NCBI GenBank assembly: GCA_012522875.1
Contig: JAAYJP010000179.1
Coordinates: forward strand, 1 to 9,409
Reading direction: 5' to 3'
DNA: 9,409 bases
Origin: Clostridiales bacterium
GTDB lineage: Bacteria; Bacillota; Clostridia; Christensenellales; Aristaeellaceae
Made by a program: the position numbers and the translations under genes. The notes beneath the pieces were generated by a model. The model saw only the letters and a list, made by a program, of their open reading frames with translations. It was not told the origin of the DNA and ran no database searches. This document shows, in pieces, positions 1-6,983 of this stretch. Position 1 is the first letter of the stretch. The number at the start of each line of letters is the position of its first letter.

Positions 1-171
1 GGGGGCGTTTTGCTGCACCGCGCACTTGATGAGCTCCCGTGCCTTCAGGGCGTCATAGGCTTCCTTCACGGTCTGGGGGGTGATGCCCTGCACGCCCACA
101 TAGAGGATGGTGTCAAGGCCGTTGGCCATGGCGCGAAGCGCCGCGCGCTGTTTTGGAGTGATTTCTGTCAT
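1..171 (-). CDS. yhbY: YhbY-family CRM-domain RNA-binding protein (3' end outside window)
   Basis: The first 57 codons are visible; the gene runs off the left edge. YhbY proteins are about 95-100 aa, single CRM-domain proteins that bind pre-50S ribosomal particles and assist large-subunit assembly. The visible part matches the family layout: an N-terminal helix with TPKQRAALRAMAN (5-17), a beta strand ILYVG (22-26), the loop where GxxG is expected (G26-V-Q-G29), then the helix ending in ALKARELIK (41-49), the most conserved family block. The start is firm: ATG at 171-169 follows AGGAAGG with about 6 nt spacing. It overlaps the stop of the upstream acetyltransferase gene as ATGA, so translation is probably coupled. 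Pairing with obg one gene upstream is typical of Firmicutes. The loop lacks the usual basic residue of GKGG. Family assignment is by recognition from the partial protein. Confidence 0.88.
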   Translation of the reverse strand, partial: MTEITPKQRAALRAMANGLDTILYVGVQGITPQTVKEAYDALKARELIKCAVQQNAP

Positions 172-722
172 CTTGTTCCTTCCTGCCCCTTAAGGCTGAT
201 CCAGTAACGTTCAAAACGGCTGCCGTCCTCACGCGTCACCACGCGTTCAAATTCGCCGCCGTTTTTAATGATGGTGCGGCGGGAAGCGGTGTTGTCCTCA
301 AGGCAGGTGAGCAACACGGGGTCGATTCCCAGTTTTTGGCATTCCACCAGGCCCAGGCGCAATTGCTCCTCAGCGTAGCCCTTGCGCCGCTGGGCCGGCC
401 TGATGGCATAGCCGATGTGTCCGCCATAAAGGCTCAAATAGCTGTTCAGGCTGTGCCGGATATTGATGATCCCCACCAAAGTGTCATCACAACCCCTGAC
501 GCAGAGGAAAACGCTGTCCGGCACCAGCCCCTCCGGGCAGGTCTCAGGCCTGCTTTTTCTTTTGAGCAGGTCCAGCCATTGGGGCACCGTCAGTTCGTCC
601 AGGCCGCCCACGCCGTAGAGGTGACGCCCATCCGCCGCCCAGATCTCCTCCCGGTAATCCAGGATCTGTCCTTCATAGGCCAGGCTGGGGGCTATGAGGC
701 AAAGCCCCGGCTTACTCGACAA
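168..722 (-). CDS. GNAT-family N-acetyltransferase (COG3981-like)
   Basis: Predicted cytoplasmic acetyl-CoA-dependent N-acetyltransferase of about 184 aa; the acceptor substrate is unknown. Numbered from the TTG at 722-720, the acetyl-CoA-binding motif A is at about 101-120: a HIGYAIRP strand followed by the Q/R-x-x-G-x-A type loop QRRKGYA. Downstream come LTCLEDNTASRRTIIKNGG (about 138-156) and a C-terminal RYWISL strand. These blocks resemble the predicted acetyltransferases grouped as COG3981. The start is uncertain. An ATG at 770 is in frame but would add 16 residues encoded inside obg and unlike the family N-terminus. The TTG at 722 overlaps the obg stop by 11 bp and puts LCLIAPSLAYEG where the family normally begins, though its ribosome site (GGGGGAG, 13 nt away) is poorly spaced. 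The 3' end overlaps the yhbY start as ATGA. Position between obg and yhbY suggests co-expression with ribosome-assembly genes; a ribosome-related substrate would be speculation. Confidence 0.85.
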   Translation of the reverse strand: MSSKPGLCLIAPSLAYEGQILDYREEIWAADGRHLYGVGGLDELTVPQWLDLLKRKSRPETCPEGLVPDSVFLCVRGCDDTLVGIINIRHSLNSYLSLYGGHIGYAIRPAQRRKGYAEEQLRLGLVECQKLGIDPVLLTCLEDNTASRRTIIKNGGEFERVVTREDGSRFERYWISLKGQEGTR

Positions 723-1974
723 AGTCAAATTCCGTCTCCCCCATGCGCACAGTGTCCCCCTCCCGGGCACCCATTTCCCGCAGGCGCCCGATAACCCCGG
801 AGGCTCTCAAGGTCCTGTGGAACCAGCGCATGCTCTCAAAATCGTCAAAGTTGACCGCCAACAGCAGGCTGTCCATGGAGTTCCCGCTGACCAGGAATGC
901 CCCGTCCCTGTCCCGGCCGACCTCCCAGCCCCTCAGGCGTTCCTCCTCCAGGAAGGGTTCCTCCTGCACAGGGGCAGCCGGCGGAAGCTTGGCCAGTTCA
1001 GCTGTCACAGCGTCCATCAGGCCACCCATCCCCTCCCCGGTGGCGGCGCTGACAGGGAATACCTGCCGCCCACCCGCCAAAACCCGGATACCCTCCAGGC
1101 GCCCGGCGCTCTCCGGCAGGTCCATCTTGTTGGCCACCACGATGCGCACCCGGTCCTCCAGGCCGCCATAGCGGGCCAGCTCATTGTCAATGGTCTTCAG
1201 GTCGTCACCCGGTTCCCGGCCCTCCTGGCCTGAGGCGTCCACCACCTGGAGCAGTATCCGGGTCCTTTCCACATGCCTCAGGAAGGCAAAGCCCAGGCCC
1301 GCTCCTTCGCTTGCCCCCTCAATCAGCCCTGGGATATCGGCGATGGCAAAATCCGTGCCTTTATGGCTGGCGATGCCCAGGTTGGGCGTCAGCGTGGTAA
1401 ACGGATAGTCCGCGACCTTGGGGCGGGCTGCGGTGACACGGGCCAGGAGGCTGCTCTTTCCCGCATTGGGATAGCCCACCAGCCCCACATCAGCCATGGT
1501 ACGCAGCTCCAGCACAAACTCATGCCAGCGTGTCTTGATGCCAGGCTTGGAAAATGAGGGGGCCTGCCTGGTAGGGGTTGCGAAGTGGGCGTTCCCCCAG
1601 CCGCCCCGGCCCCCCTGCAGCAGCACCCGGCGCTGCCCCGGCTCAAACATATCTGCCACCACGGCGCCCGTGTCCATCAGCTTCACCAGGGTCCCCACCG
1701 GCACCTTGATGACCAGATCTTCCCCGGACTTGCCGGAGCGGCGGCCCGAGCTGCCCTGCATCCCGTTTTCCGCCTGATGCTTGCGCTGGTAACGGAAGTC
1801 CAGCAGCGTGTGCAGGTTGTGGTCCGCCAAAAGCACCACATCCCCGCCCTTGCCGCCGTCCCCGCCATCAGGCCCGCCTTTCTGCACATATTTCTCCCGG
1901 TGAAAGGAGACCGCGCCGTTGCCGCCGTCCCCGGCTTTGAGCTGAATCGGCGCCCTGTCCACAAACGATGCCAT
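712..1974 (-). CDS. obg: Obg-family GTPase (ObgE/CgtA), ribosome assembly
   Basis: Full-length 420-aa Obg, an essential GTPase that binds the 50S subunit, acts late in its assembly and links it to (p)ppGpp signalling. Three family domains are visible. The glycine-rich Obg fold (about 1-158) has GDGGNG at 15-20 and repeated GGxGG runs. The G domain (about 159-330) has P-loop GYPNAGKS 167-174, switch I TTLTPNLG 193-200, DIPGLIEGA 213-221, NKMD 282-285 and SAATGEG 309-315. The C-terminal OCT domain (about 345-420) carries WEVGRDRDGAFLVSG and FDDFESMRWF. The OCT domain is found mainly in Gram-positive Obg. ATG at 1974 follows GGAGGA with 6 nt spacing. The gene heads the obg, GNAT, yhbY operon and has its own promoter. 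The usual neighbours rplU and rpmA are not upstream. All catalytic motifs are intact. Confidence 0.98.
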   Translation of the reverse strand: MASFVDRAPIQLKAGDGGNGAVSFHREKYVQKGGPDGGDGGKGGDVVLLADHNLHTLLDFRYQRKHQAENGMQGSSGRRSGKSGEDLVIKVPVGTLVKLMDTGAVVADMFEPGQRRVLLQGGRGGWGNAHFATPTRQAPSFSKPGIKTRWHEFVLELRTMADVGLVGYPNAGKSSLLARVTAARPKVADYPFTTLTPNLGIASHKGTDFAIADIPGLIEGASEGAGLGFAFLRHVERTRILLQVVDASGQEGREPGDDLKTIDNELARYGGLEDRVRIVVANKMDLPESAGRLEGIRVLAGGRQVFPVSAATGEGMGGLMDAVTAELAKLPPAAPVQEEPFLEEERLRGWEVGRDRDGAFLVSGNSMDSLLLAVNFDDFESMRWFHRTLRASGVIGRLREMGAREGDTVRMGETEFDFVE

Positions 1975-1980
1975 CTAAAA

Positions 1981-1986
1981 TCCTCC
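1981..1986 (-). promoter_or_regulatory. Ribosome binding site of obg
   Basis: On the minus strand GGAGGA sits 6 nt before the obg ATG (1974-1972). It is a near-ideal Shine-Dalgarno match and fixes the start of obg. Confidence 0.85.
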
Positions 1987-1997
1987 AGTCCGGGCCC

Positions 1998-2027
1998 AAT
2001 ATACCATGTTCCGGGCTTTGGCGTAAA
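1998..2027 (-). promoter_or_regulatory. Sigma-A-type promoter for the obg operon
   Basis: On the minus strand TTTACG (2027-2022, 4 of 6 to TTGACA) lies 18 bp upstream of TATATT (2003-1998, 5 of 6 to TATAAT). It sits just downstream of the terminator of the preceding operon and just upstream of the obg ribosome site, giving a predicted leader of roughly 15-20 nt. The position makes sense; the -35 box is only moderate. Confidence 0.6.
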
Positions 2028-2033
2028 TGTCCG

Positions 2034-2076
2034 GGGCGAAAAAGCGGGAAGGCGGGCCAAAAGGCCCGCCTTCCCG
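2034..2076 (-). terminator. Intrinsic terminator of the uvrC operon
   Basis: A perfect 14-bp inverted repeat (arms 2045-2058 and 2063-2076, reading CGGGAAGGCGGGCC against its complement) encloses a 4-nt loop. On the minus strand it is followed at once by CTTTTT (2044-2039), the U-tract of a Rho-independent terminator. It begins 16 bp after the stop codon of the 516-aa secreted protein gene and precedes the obg promoter, so it separates the two operons. The plus strand has no T-tract, so it acts in one direction. Confidence 0.93.
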
Positions 2077-2091
2077 GAAGCTGCCCGGGGC

Positions 2092-3642
2092 TCAGGGTGC
2101 CGCAGTCGGCAGTGGCGCGGTAAGCCTTAAGAGCATCTGGGCGAGGGAACTGGCCAGCGTCTGCTGCACCTGCGCGCCCAGGGCGTCCAATTGCGCCTGG
2201 GTCATGGCATCCACCCGGGTGAGGCCGCTCAAGGCTACATCGGGAATCTGCCAGGGCGGTGCGGAGGTGCCGTCGATGGCGGCGGTGAGCAAGCCATCGG
2301 TCTGCTGGTCCTGCCAGGTGAGGGTGCCTTTGAAGGAGGTGGCGGAGTTGGTCCGCTCCCCGCTCTCCAGGCGCATGCGAAGCTGGAAGGACTGGGGCGC
2401 GGCGGCTTCCTCCCCTTGGGGGTTGATGACCAGGGTGATCTCATCCTCCCGGCTGCTTCGCCGGGTAGCCGGGTCCACTGTCTCCTCCCCGGGACTGACA
2501 AACAGGTTGAAGTTGTATGCCACCGCGGCTGCCGGGGTTTGCTCCCCCTCCACGGTGAAGCCCGGCTGCCCCGCTTCCGGGGTGAAGGTGTAACTGCCGG
2601 TATAGGCCTTGCTTTCCGGCGCGTCAGCCAGGCTGCCGCCGGAATAGGTGAGCAGGTGGACGGCGCCGGTGCTGTTCGCCTTGTTTTCCGGCCGCATGTC
2701 CAGCCGCCAGGTATTTGCCTGGGCTGCGTCCGCGTTCAGGTTGGATTCATGCGTCAGCTTTTCGATGCCCCGTGCGCCGCCCAGGGGCAGCACCAGCCGG
2801 CTTTCCACCAGCTTTGCCTCCTGGTCAAAAACACGGGTGGATTCAATGTTGCCGTCAATTTCAAGCCCATCCAGGGAAGTGAAGAAGCTGTTCATCATGC
2901 CGGGCTGGAGATAGGCCGCCGCCTGGCGGCTGTCCATCTCCTGGCTTAAGAGGGCAAGCAGCTCGGCGTCGTTGTAGACATCCAGCAGCAGCTGCTTGAC
3001 CTGGCTCTTCAATGGTTCCGGCGGGATGGAGATATCGATCCTGGTCTGCAGGTTGTTGTCCGCGTCGCGCTGGGTGGCGGTCCGGGTGTAGCCCTGCAGC
3101 CACAGGGACAGCTTGGCGGTGAAGGTGTCCAGCTTCCTGCCTGCCGCCGCCTGCCAGGTGGACTCGGCTGTGATCAGATTGAGGATGACCCCCTCAACCG
3201 GCGGCCACACCACATCCTGCCCGGTCAGAAGCGCCAGAAGGATGCCCCCGTCCCTGACATCGGCATAGCCGACGCCTGCAAGCAGCGAGGAGGTGAGGGC
3301 CTCCCGCTGGGTATCCCTGATGTACTGGAGATCAGCCAGCGGCTGGGTGCCGCGGCTCAGGGTGACCTGAAAGTCTTCCTTGCCCTTGAGCGTGCCCACA
3401 CCGCTTAAATAACGAATATCCAGTACGCTGCCCTGGGCCAATACGCCCAGCGCCGCGTTGGCTTCGGCGTCAAGCAGTGTCAGGGCTCCGCCGGTCTTTT
3501 CGAGGGTGACGGTCATTTTTAAACCCGACCCGTCCTGGACCTGCTTGATGAGCTTTTCATCCAGGGTGTATTCCTGGGCCAGGGTGGGCAGGGCTGCCAG
3601 CATCATCAGGGCCGACAGCAGAAGCGACAGCGCTTTTTTCAT
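2092..3642 (-). CDS. Exported protein of unknown function (516 aa, protein A)
   Basis: I do not recognise a named family. The 516-aa product starts with a clear Sec signal peptide: MKK, a leucine-rich core at 4-18, and PTLA with likely cleavage after A22. The mature part begins with a strand-rich region (about 40-110), then a mostly helical stretch (about 105-250, including LKSQVKQLLLDVYNDAELLALL). A long region of alternating polar and hydrophobic residues (about 255-465) suggests beta strands, and a helix rich in Q and A ends the protein (about 475-505). There is no LPXTG, lipobox or transmembrane anchor, so it should be released or loosely wall-associated. ATG at 3642 follows AAGGAGG with 7 nt spacing. 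It is the last gene of the uvrC operon, 16 bp after protein B, and a strong terminator follows. It resembles protein B in length, layout and short segments (for example KGTLT at 438-442 here and 342-346 in B). Real gene, function unknown. Confidence 0.9.
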   Translation of the reverse strand: MKKALSLLLSALMMLAALPTLAQEYTLDEKLIKQVQDGSGLKMTVTLEKTGGALTLLDAEANAALGVLAQGSVLDIRYLSGVGTLKGKEDFQVTLSRGTQPLADLQYIRDTQREALTSSLLAGVGYADVRDGGILLALLTGQDVVWPPVEGVILNLITAESTWQAAAGRKLDTFTAKLSLWLQGYTRTATQRDADNNLQTRIDISIPPEPLKSQVKQLLLDVYNDAELLALLSQEMDSRQAAAYLQPGMMNSFFTSLDGLEIDGNIESTRVFDQEAKLVESRLVLPLGGARGIEKLTHESNLNADAAQANTWRLDMRPENKANSTGAVHLLTYSGGSLADAPESKAYTGSYTFTPEAGQPGFTVEGEQTPAAAVAYNFNLFVSPGEETVDPATRRSSREDEITLVINPQGEEAAAPQSFQLRMRLESGERTNSATSFKGTLTWQDQQTDGLLTAAIDGTSAPPWQIPDVALSGLTRVDAMTQAQLDALGAQVQQTLASSLAQMLLRLTAPLPTAAP

Positions 3643-3658
3643 GGTGTTTCCTCCTTGC

Positions 3659-5131
3659 TTAGGGTAGAGTGTCCGCGTCTTCCGTTACGGTGAAAGCGCC
3701 AGGTCCCCTGTTATGGAGCGGTTCCATGCTGCTCTCCGCAAGGGCGCGGCGCACACGCCCCCAATCGTGCAAAACCAAAAGCCGGGTATCCTCTTGCATT
3801 TGAAGCGTTTTTTCCATCAGGTAAGGTACCAGCGCTTCAGCAGCCTGCCTGGCGGCGTATTCCCTTGCCGCCGGGTTGGCTTCCCTCAGGTCCACCCGGG
3901 CCTGGGGCGCCTTTTCCGGGGGCGCCGCCCCCGGTCCCGCCACAAGGCGTACCGTCAGGTCGCGAAGCAGGGTTTTTCCCTCGGCTTCCGTCCATTTCAG
4001 CGCCCCTGCCGCGCCGCCCGACTCAAGCAGCAAGTCAGGGGCCAGGAGGTGATCCCGCTTGAGGGTGACGCTGCCGCTGTATCGTGCCTGGGCTGTCAGC
4101 GTGCCTTTCAGGCGCATCCCGCCGCCTTCCGGCGCCAGGGCCAGGTCCGCCTTGCCTTTCAGGCTGCGCTTGTCTCCCGCCTTTGCCTGGGCCAGGCTGT
4201 AATCCCCCTTGACCAGGGACACACCCTCCTTTTGGGAAAATGCCAGGGAAACCAGCGCTTCCAGGCTGTCGCGGCCCCGGGCAGCGGGGAAATTGAACTT
4301 GATGTACAAGCCCGTTTGGGCCTGGTAGCCCGCGGTGAACTCCACCTTGCGGGCTTCGCCCAAAACCTCGATCCCTGCCGTCACCTGAAGCCCCAGGTCC
4401 CCCCGGGCCTCGTCCAGCAGGCGCCGCAGGGTGAGTTTACCCGTAAACCGGAGGGTGGACAGCGCCTGGGCCGCCGCTTCCCGCCAGGCGGCGGGGAGGC
4501 CTGAAGCCCCCTGCTGAACGATTTCCACCAGCCTGGGAAGGGCCGCCTGCCAGACGGCATTGGCTTCTTCAGCGCTCAGGACATAGTTCAGCCGGCTTTC
4601 AGCGCGCCCCACCCTTTTGATGGTGGTCCTGGTGGCCTGGCTCTCTTCGAAAGGCTTGAGGCCTTCCAGCAGCGTTTCATACAGGCGTCCGAGGGCTTCG
4701 GGAACGCCTGCGGGATCCGGCAGCGCGGGAGCGCCAAAAAGCGTTTGAAGGGGCGGCGCGTCCAAAGTCCCCAGGTATAAAGTGGGGGCCAGCGACCCCG
4801 GCACCTCAAGCAGCAGGCTGTTCTCCCCGCCTGTCTGCCGGCTGTCCGCCGCAAGAACCTCCCGCCCGCCGTCAAGCAGGGTGACAGCGCTCCTTCCTTC
4901 CCCGGCATACAGCTTCAGGCTTAAGCCGCCAAGCCACTCCTGCATTGCCTCAAGGGATTCCCGGGCCAGATCCGGCCAGGCGGCGATTTCAAGGCGGGCT
5001 TCCCCCACAAGGCCGGTGGATTCCGCCAGCACCGGTGAAAGCAGGCATATACCGGCCAGCCCCAGCGCCAGCACCCGGCACAGGCAGCGCCGCATACAGA
5101 TAAAACGCCTCATTCTTTTGTTTTCATGCAT
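3659..5131 (-). CDS. Exported protein of unknown function (490 aa, protein B)
   Basis: No family recognised. With the ATG at 5131 the product is 490 aa. It has an unusually long basic n-region containing five Arg/Lys pairs or singles and three cysteines (residues 1-19), a hydrophobic core at about 20-35, and PVLA with likely cleavage after A36. The mature protein is probably strand-rich (about 230-395, with many alternating residues such as LKGKADLALAP and LKGTLTAQARYSG). A helical stretch lies at about 185-222 and another near the C-terminus (about 418-465). No membrane anchor or enzyme motif is visible. The start at 5131 is preferred because it follows GGGGAG (9 nt) and overlaps the uvrC stop by 8 bp, typical of coupling; an in-frame ATG at 5173 lies deep in uvrC, and ATGs at 5113 and 5095 lack good ribosome sites. 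It is a likely distant paralog of protein A, 16 bp downstream. Confidence 0.88.
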   Translation of the reverse strand: MHENKRMRRFICMRRCLCRVLALGLAGICLLSPVLAESTGLVGEARLEIAAWPDLARESLEAMQEWLGGLSLKLYAGEGRSAVTLLDGGREVLAADSRQTGGENSLLLEVPGSLAPTLYLGTLDAPPLQTLFGAPALPDPAGVPEALGRLYETLLEGLKPFEESQATRTTIKRVGRAESRLNYVLSAEEANAVWQAALPRLVEIVQQGASGLPAAWREAAAQALSTLRFTGKLTLRRLLDEARGDLGLQVTAGIEVLGEARKVEFTAGYQAQTGLYIKFNFPAARGRDSLEALVSLAFSQKEGVSLVKGDYSLAQAKAGDKRSLKGKADLALAPEGGGMRLKGTLTAQARYSGSVTLKRDHLLAPDLLLESGGAAGALKWTEAEGKTLLRDLTVRLVAGPGAAPPEKAPQARVDLREANPAAREYAARQAAEALVPYLMEKTLQMQEDTRLLVLHDWGRVRRALAESSMEPLHNRGPGAFTVTEDADTLP

Positions 5132-6962
5132 CCTGGTTTTCTCCCCGCGCAGGATCGTTATGCAGGGCGTCATACAGCCGCTGCGCCGCCTCCCGGTTCA
5201 TCCCCTTGACCTTTTTAAGCTCTTCCACGCTCTGCTCTTTGACCCCTCTGATGCTGCGGAAGGCCGCCAAAAGCGCCCGCCGCCTGGCCGGGCCGATACC
5301 CGGCACTTCCTCCAGGCGGGAGCGCACCGTGGCCTTGCTCCTGAGGCTGCGGTGGTGGGTAATGGCAAAGCGGTGCGCCTCATCCCGGATGCGCTGGATC
5401 AGGTGCAGCGCCGGGGAATGCCGGTCCAGAAGGATGGGCTCGCCCTCGTTTGGCAGATAGATCTCCTCCATGCGCTTGGCCAGCCCAAACATGGGAACAA
5501 AAAGCCCCAGGCTGTCCCGGGCCTCAAGGGCGCTGGCCAGCTGCTCAGGCCCCCCGTCCACCAGGATCAGGTCCGGCATTGGCCAGGGCTTCTCCGGGCC
5601 CGCCAGGGAGCGCTTCAGCCTGCGTTCCAGCACCTCGTTCATGCTGGCGAAGTCGTCGATGCCCTCTACCGTCCTGATGCGGAAATGGCGGTATTCCTTT
5701 TTCGCCGGTTCTCCGTCCACAAACACCACCATGCTGGCCACCGACTGGGCCCCCTGGGTGTTGGAAATGTCAAAGCCCTCGATGCGCCGGGGCGCTTCCG
5801 GCAGGATGAGGGCAGCGGCCAGCTCCCGGCTGGCGCCTATGGTGCGCTCAAAAACCACCTGATCCCGGGCGTTGCGGCGGGCCAAAGCGTCCCTGGCGTT
5901 CTCCAGGGCGTTTTCCACCAGCTGCCGCTTGCCCCCGCGCCGGGGAAGGGTGAGGGTGAAGGCGTCCCCCCGCTTGTCCTTAAGCCATGCCTCCAGGACC
6001 TCCGCGTCGGCCGCAGCCTGGGCCACCACCTCCCGGGGCGGCTGGCGCCCCTCATAATACTGCTGGATAAAGGCGGAGACGACCTCCCCCAGCGGCTCGG
6101 CGCCCTCCCGGGGCAGGGCGAAGGACTCGGCGGAGATCATTTTGCCCCCGCGCACCAAAAGCACCTGGGCCATGGCGTCCAGGCCGTCCTGGGCCGCGGC
6201 GATCACATCCTGGTCAACGCCCACCACCTGCTGGGCGTTCTGCCGGGCCATGAGCCCTTCCACATCCCTGATGGCGTCCCTGAGCTCCGCCGCCCGCTCA
6301 AACTGCAGTTCCAGCGCCGCCTGCGCCATCTGCCGGTTCAGCTTCTCCACCACCGGCCTGTAGCGCCCCTTGAGGAAGGCCACCGTCTCCTCGGCTACCT
6401 GGCGGTATTCCTCCTGCGTGCACTTCTCCCCGCAGGGGCCCAGGCATTGGCCCAGTTCATAGCTCAGGCATGGCCGCTGGGGCCGGGGCAGGGGGAGGTT
6501 CAGGTGGCAGGTGCGAACGGGAAACGCCTTGCGCAGCAGCCCCATCACCTGCCGGATGGCCCCGGTGCCGATGTAGGGGCCAAAGTACTTCGCCCCATCG
6601 TCCTCCACCCGGCGCGCCACGCCCAGCCTGGGGAAGGGCTCGTTCAGGGTGATGCGGATGTAGGGGTAGTTCTTGTCATCGGTGAGTTTGATGTTGTAAT
6701 AGGGCCGGTGCAGCTTGATGAGGTTGCTCTCCAGCATCAGCGCTTCCAGTTCACTGGCCGCCAGGATCACCTCCAGGCCATCCACCCGGGCCATGAGCGC
6801 CCGCACCTTGGGGGAGGGGATATTGGCGGCGAAATAGCTGCGAACCCGGTTTTGCAGGTTCACAGCCTTGCCCACATAGAGGATCTGCTCCCCCTGCTTG
6901 AACAGGTAGCAGCCGGGCGAGGCGGGCAGAAGCGCCAGCTTGTTTTTCAGATCATCAGCCAT
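5124..6962 (-). CDS. uvrC: UvrC, excinuclease ABC subunit C
   Basis: Full-length 612-aa UvrC, the nuclease that makes both incisions flanking a DNA lesion after UvrAB recognition. Domains in order: GIY-YIG nuclease for the 3' cut (about 10-95) with Y19, Y29, K32, R39 and ELEALMLESNLIK at 71-83; a cysteine cluster C152, C165, C173, C177 matching the spacing known to bind a 4Fe-4S cluster in UvrC; a UVR motif that binds UvrB (about 204-238); the RNase H-like nuclease for the 5' cut (about 385-545) with FDISNTQG (D398), LILVDGGPEQL (D469) and THHRSLRS (H537); and tandem helix-hairpin-helix DNA-binding motifs (about 550-605). Nothing essential is missing. ATG at 6962 gives the usual MxxxLKxKLALLPxxPGCYL N-terminus; the ribosome site is weak (AGGAA, 12 nt), so coupling to the DUF1292 gene 21 bp upstream is likely. 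Its last codons overlap the start of protein B. Confidence 0.98.
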   Translation of the reverse strand: MADDLKNKLALLPASPGCYLFKQGEQILYVGKAVNLQNRVRSYFAANIPSPKVRALMARVDGLEVILAASELEALMLESNLIKLHRPYYNIKLTDDKNYPYIRITLNEPFPRLGVARRVEDDGAKYFGPYIGTGAIRQVMGLLRKAFPVRTCHLNLPLPRPQRPCLSYELGQCLGPCGEKCTQEEYRQVAEETVAFLKGRYRPVVEKLNRQMAQAALELQFERAAELRDAIRDVEGLMARQNAQQVVGVDQDVIAAAQDGLDAMAQVLLVRGGKMISAESFALPREGAEPLGEVVSAFIQQYYEGRQPPREVVAQAAADAEVLEAWLKDKRGDAFTLTLPRRGGKRQLVENALENARDALARRNARDQVVFERTIGASRELAAALILPEAPRRIEGFDISNTQGAQSVASMVVFVDGEPAKKEYRHFRIRTVEGIDDFASMNEVLERRLKRSLAGPEKPWPMPDLILVDGGPEQLASALEARDSLGLFVPMFGLAKRMEEIYLPNEGEPILLDRHSPALHLIQRIRDEAHRFAITHHRSLRSKATVRSRLEEVPGIGPARRRALLAAFRSIRGVKEQSVEELKKVKGMNREAAQRLYDALHNDPARGENQDA

Positions 6963-6983
6963 TGATCAACCGGGTTCCTGGGC

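Noticed and set aside
336..2130. Plus-strand frames at 336-794, 694-1233, 1273-1557 and 1585-2130
   Set aside because: All are antisense to obg or the GNAT gene, mutually overlapping and compositionally artefactual.
2191..4504. Long plus-strand frames (2191-2949, 3713-4504) opposite proteins A and B
   Set aside because: They lack ribosome sites and promoters and oppose genes with signal peptides, good starts and operon spacing.
5023..5131. Lipoprotein signal on protein B because of a Cys (C29) in the hydrophobic core
   Set aside because: The context LAGIC does not fit the lipobox, in which the Cys directly follows a small residue at -1, and a better signal peptidase I site (PVLA before E37) lies downstream.
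4782..6965. 727-aa plus-strand open frame opposite uvrC
   Set aside because: It mirrors a complete, unmistakable uvrC and is explained by high GC content reducing stop codons in the opposite frame; its low-complexity G, P, H and R-rich translation matches nothing.
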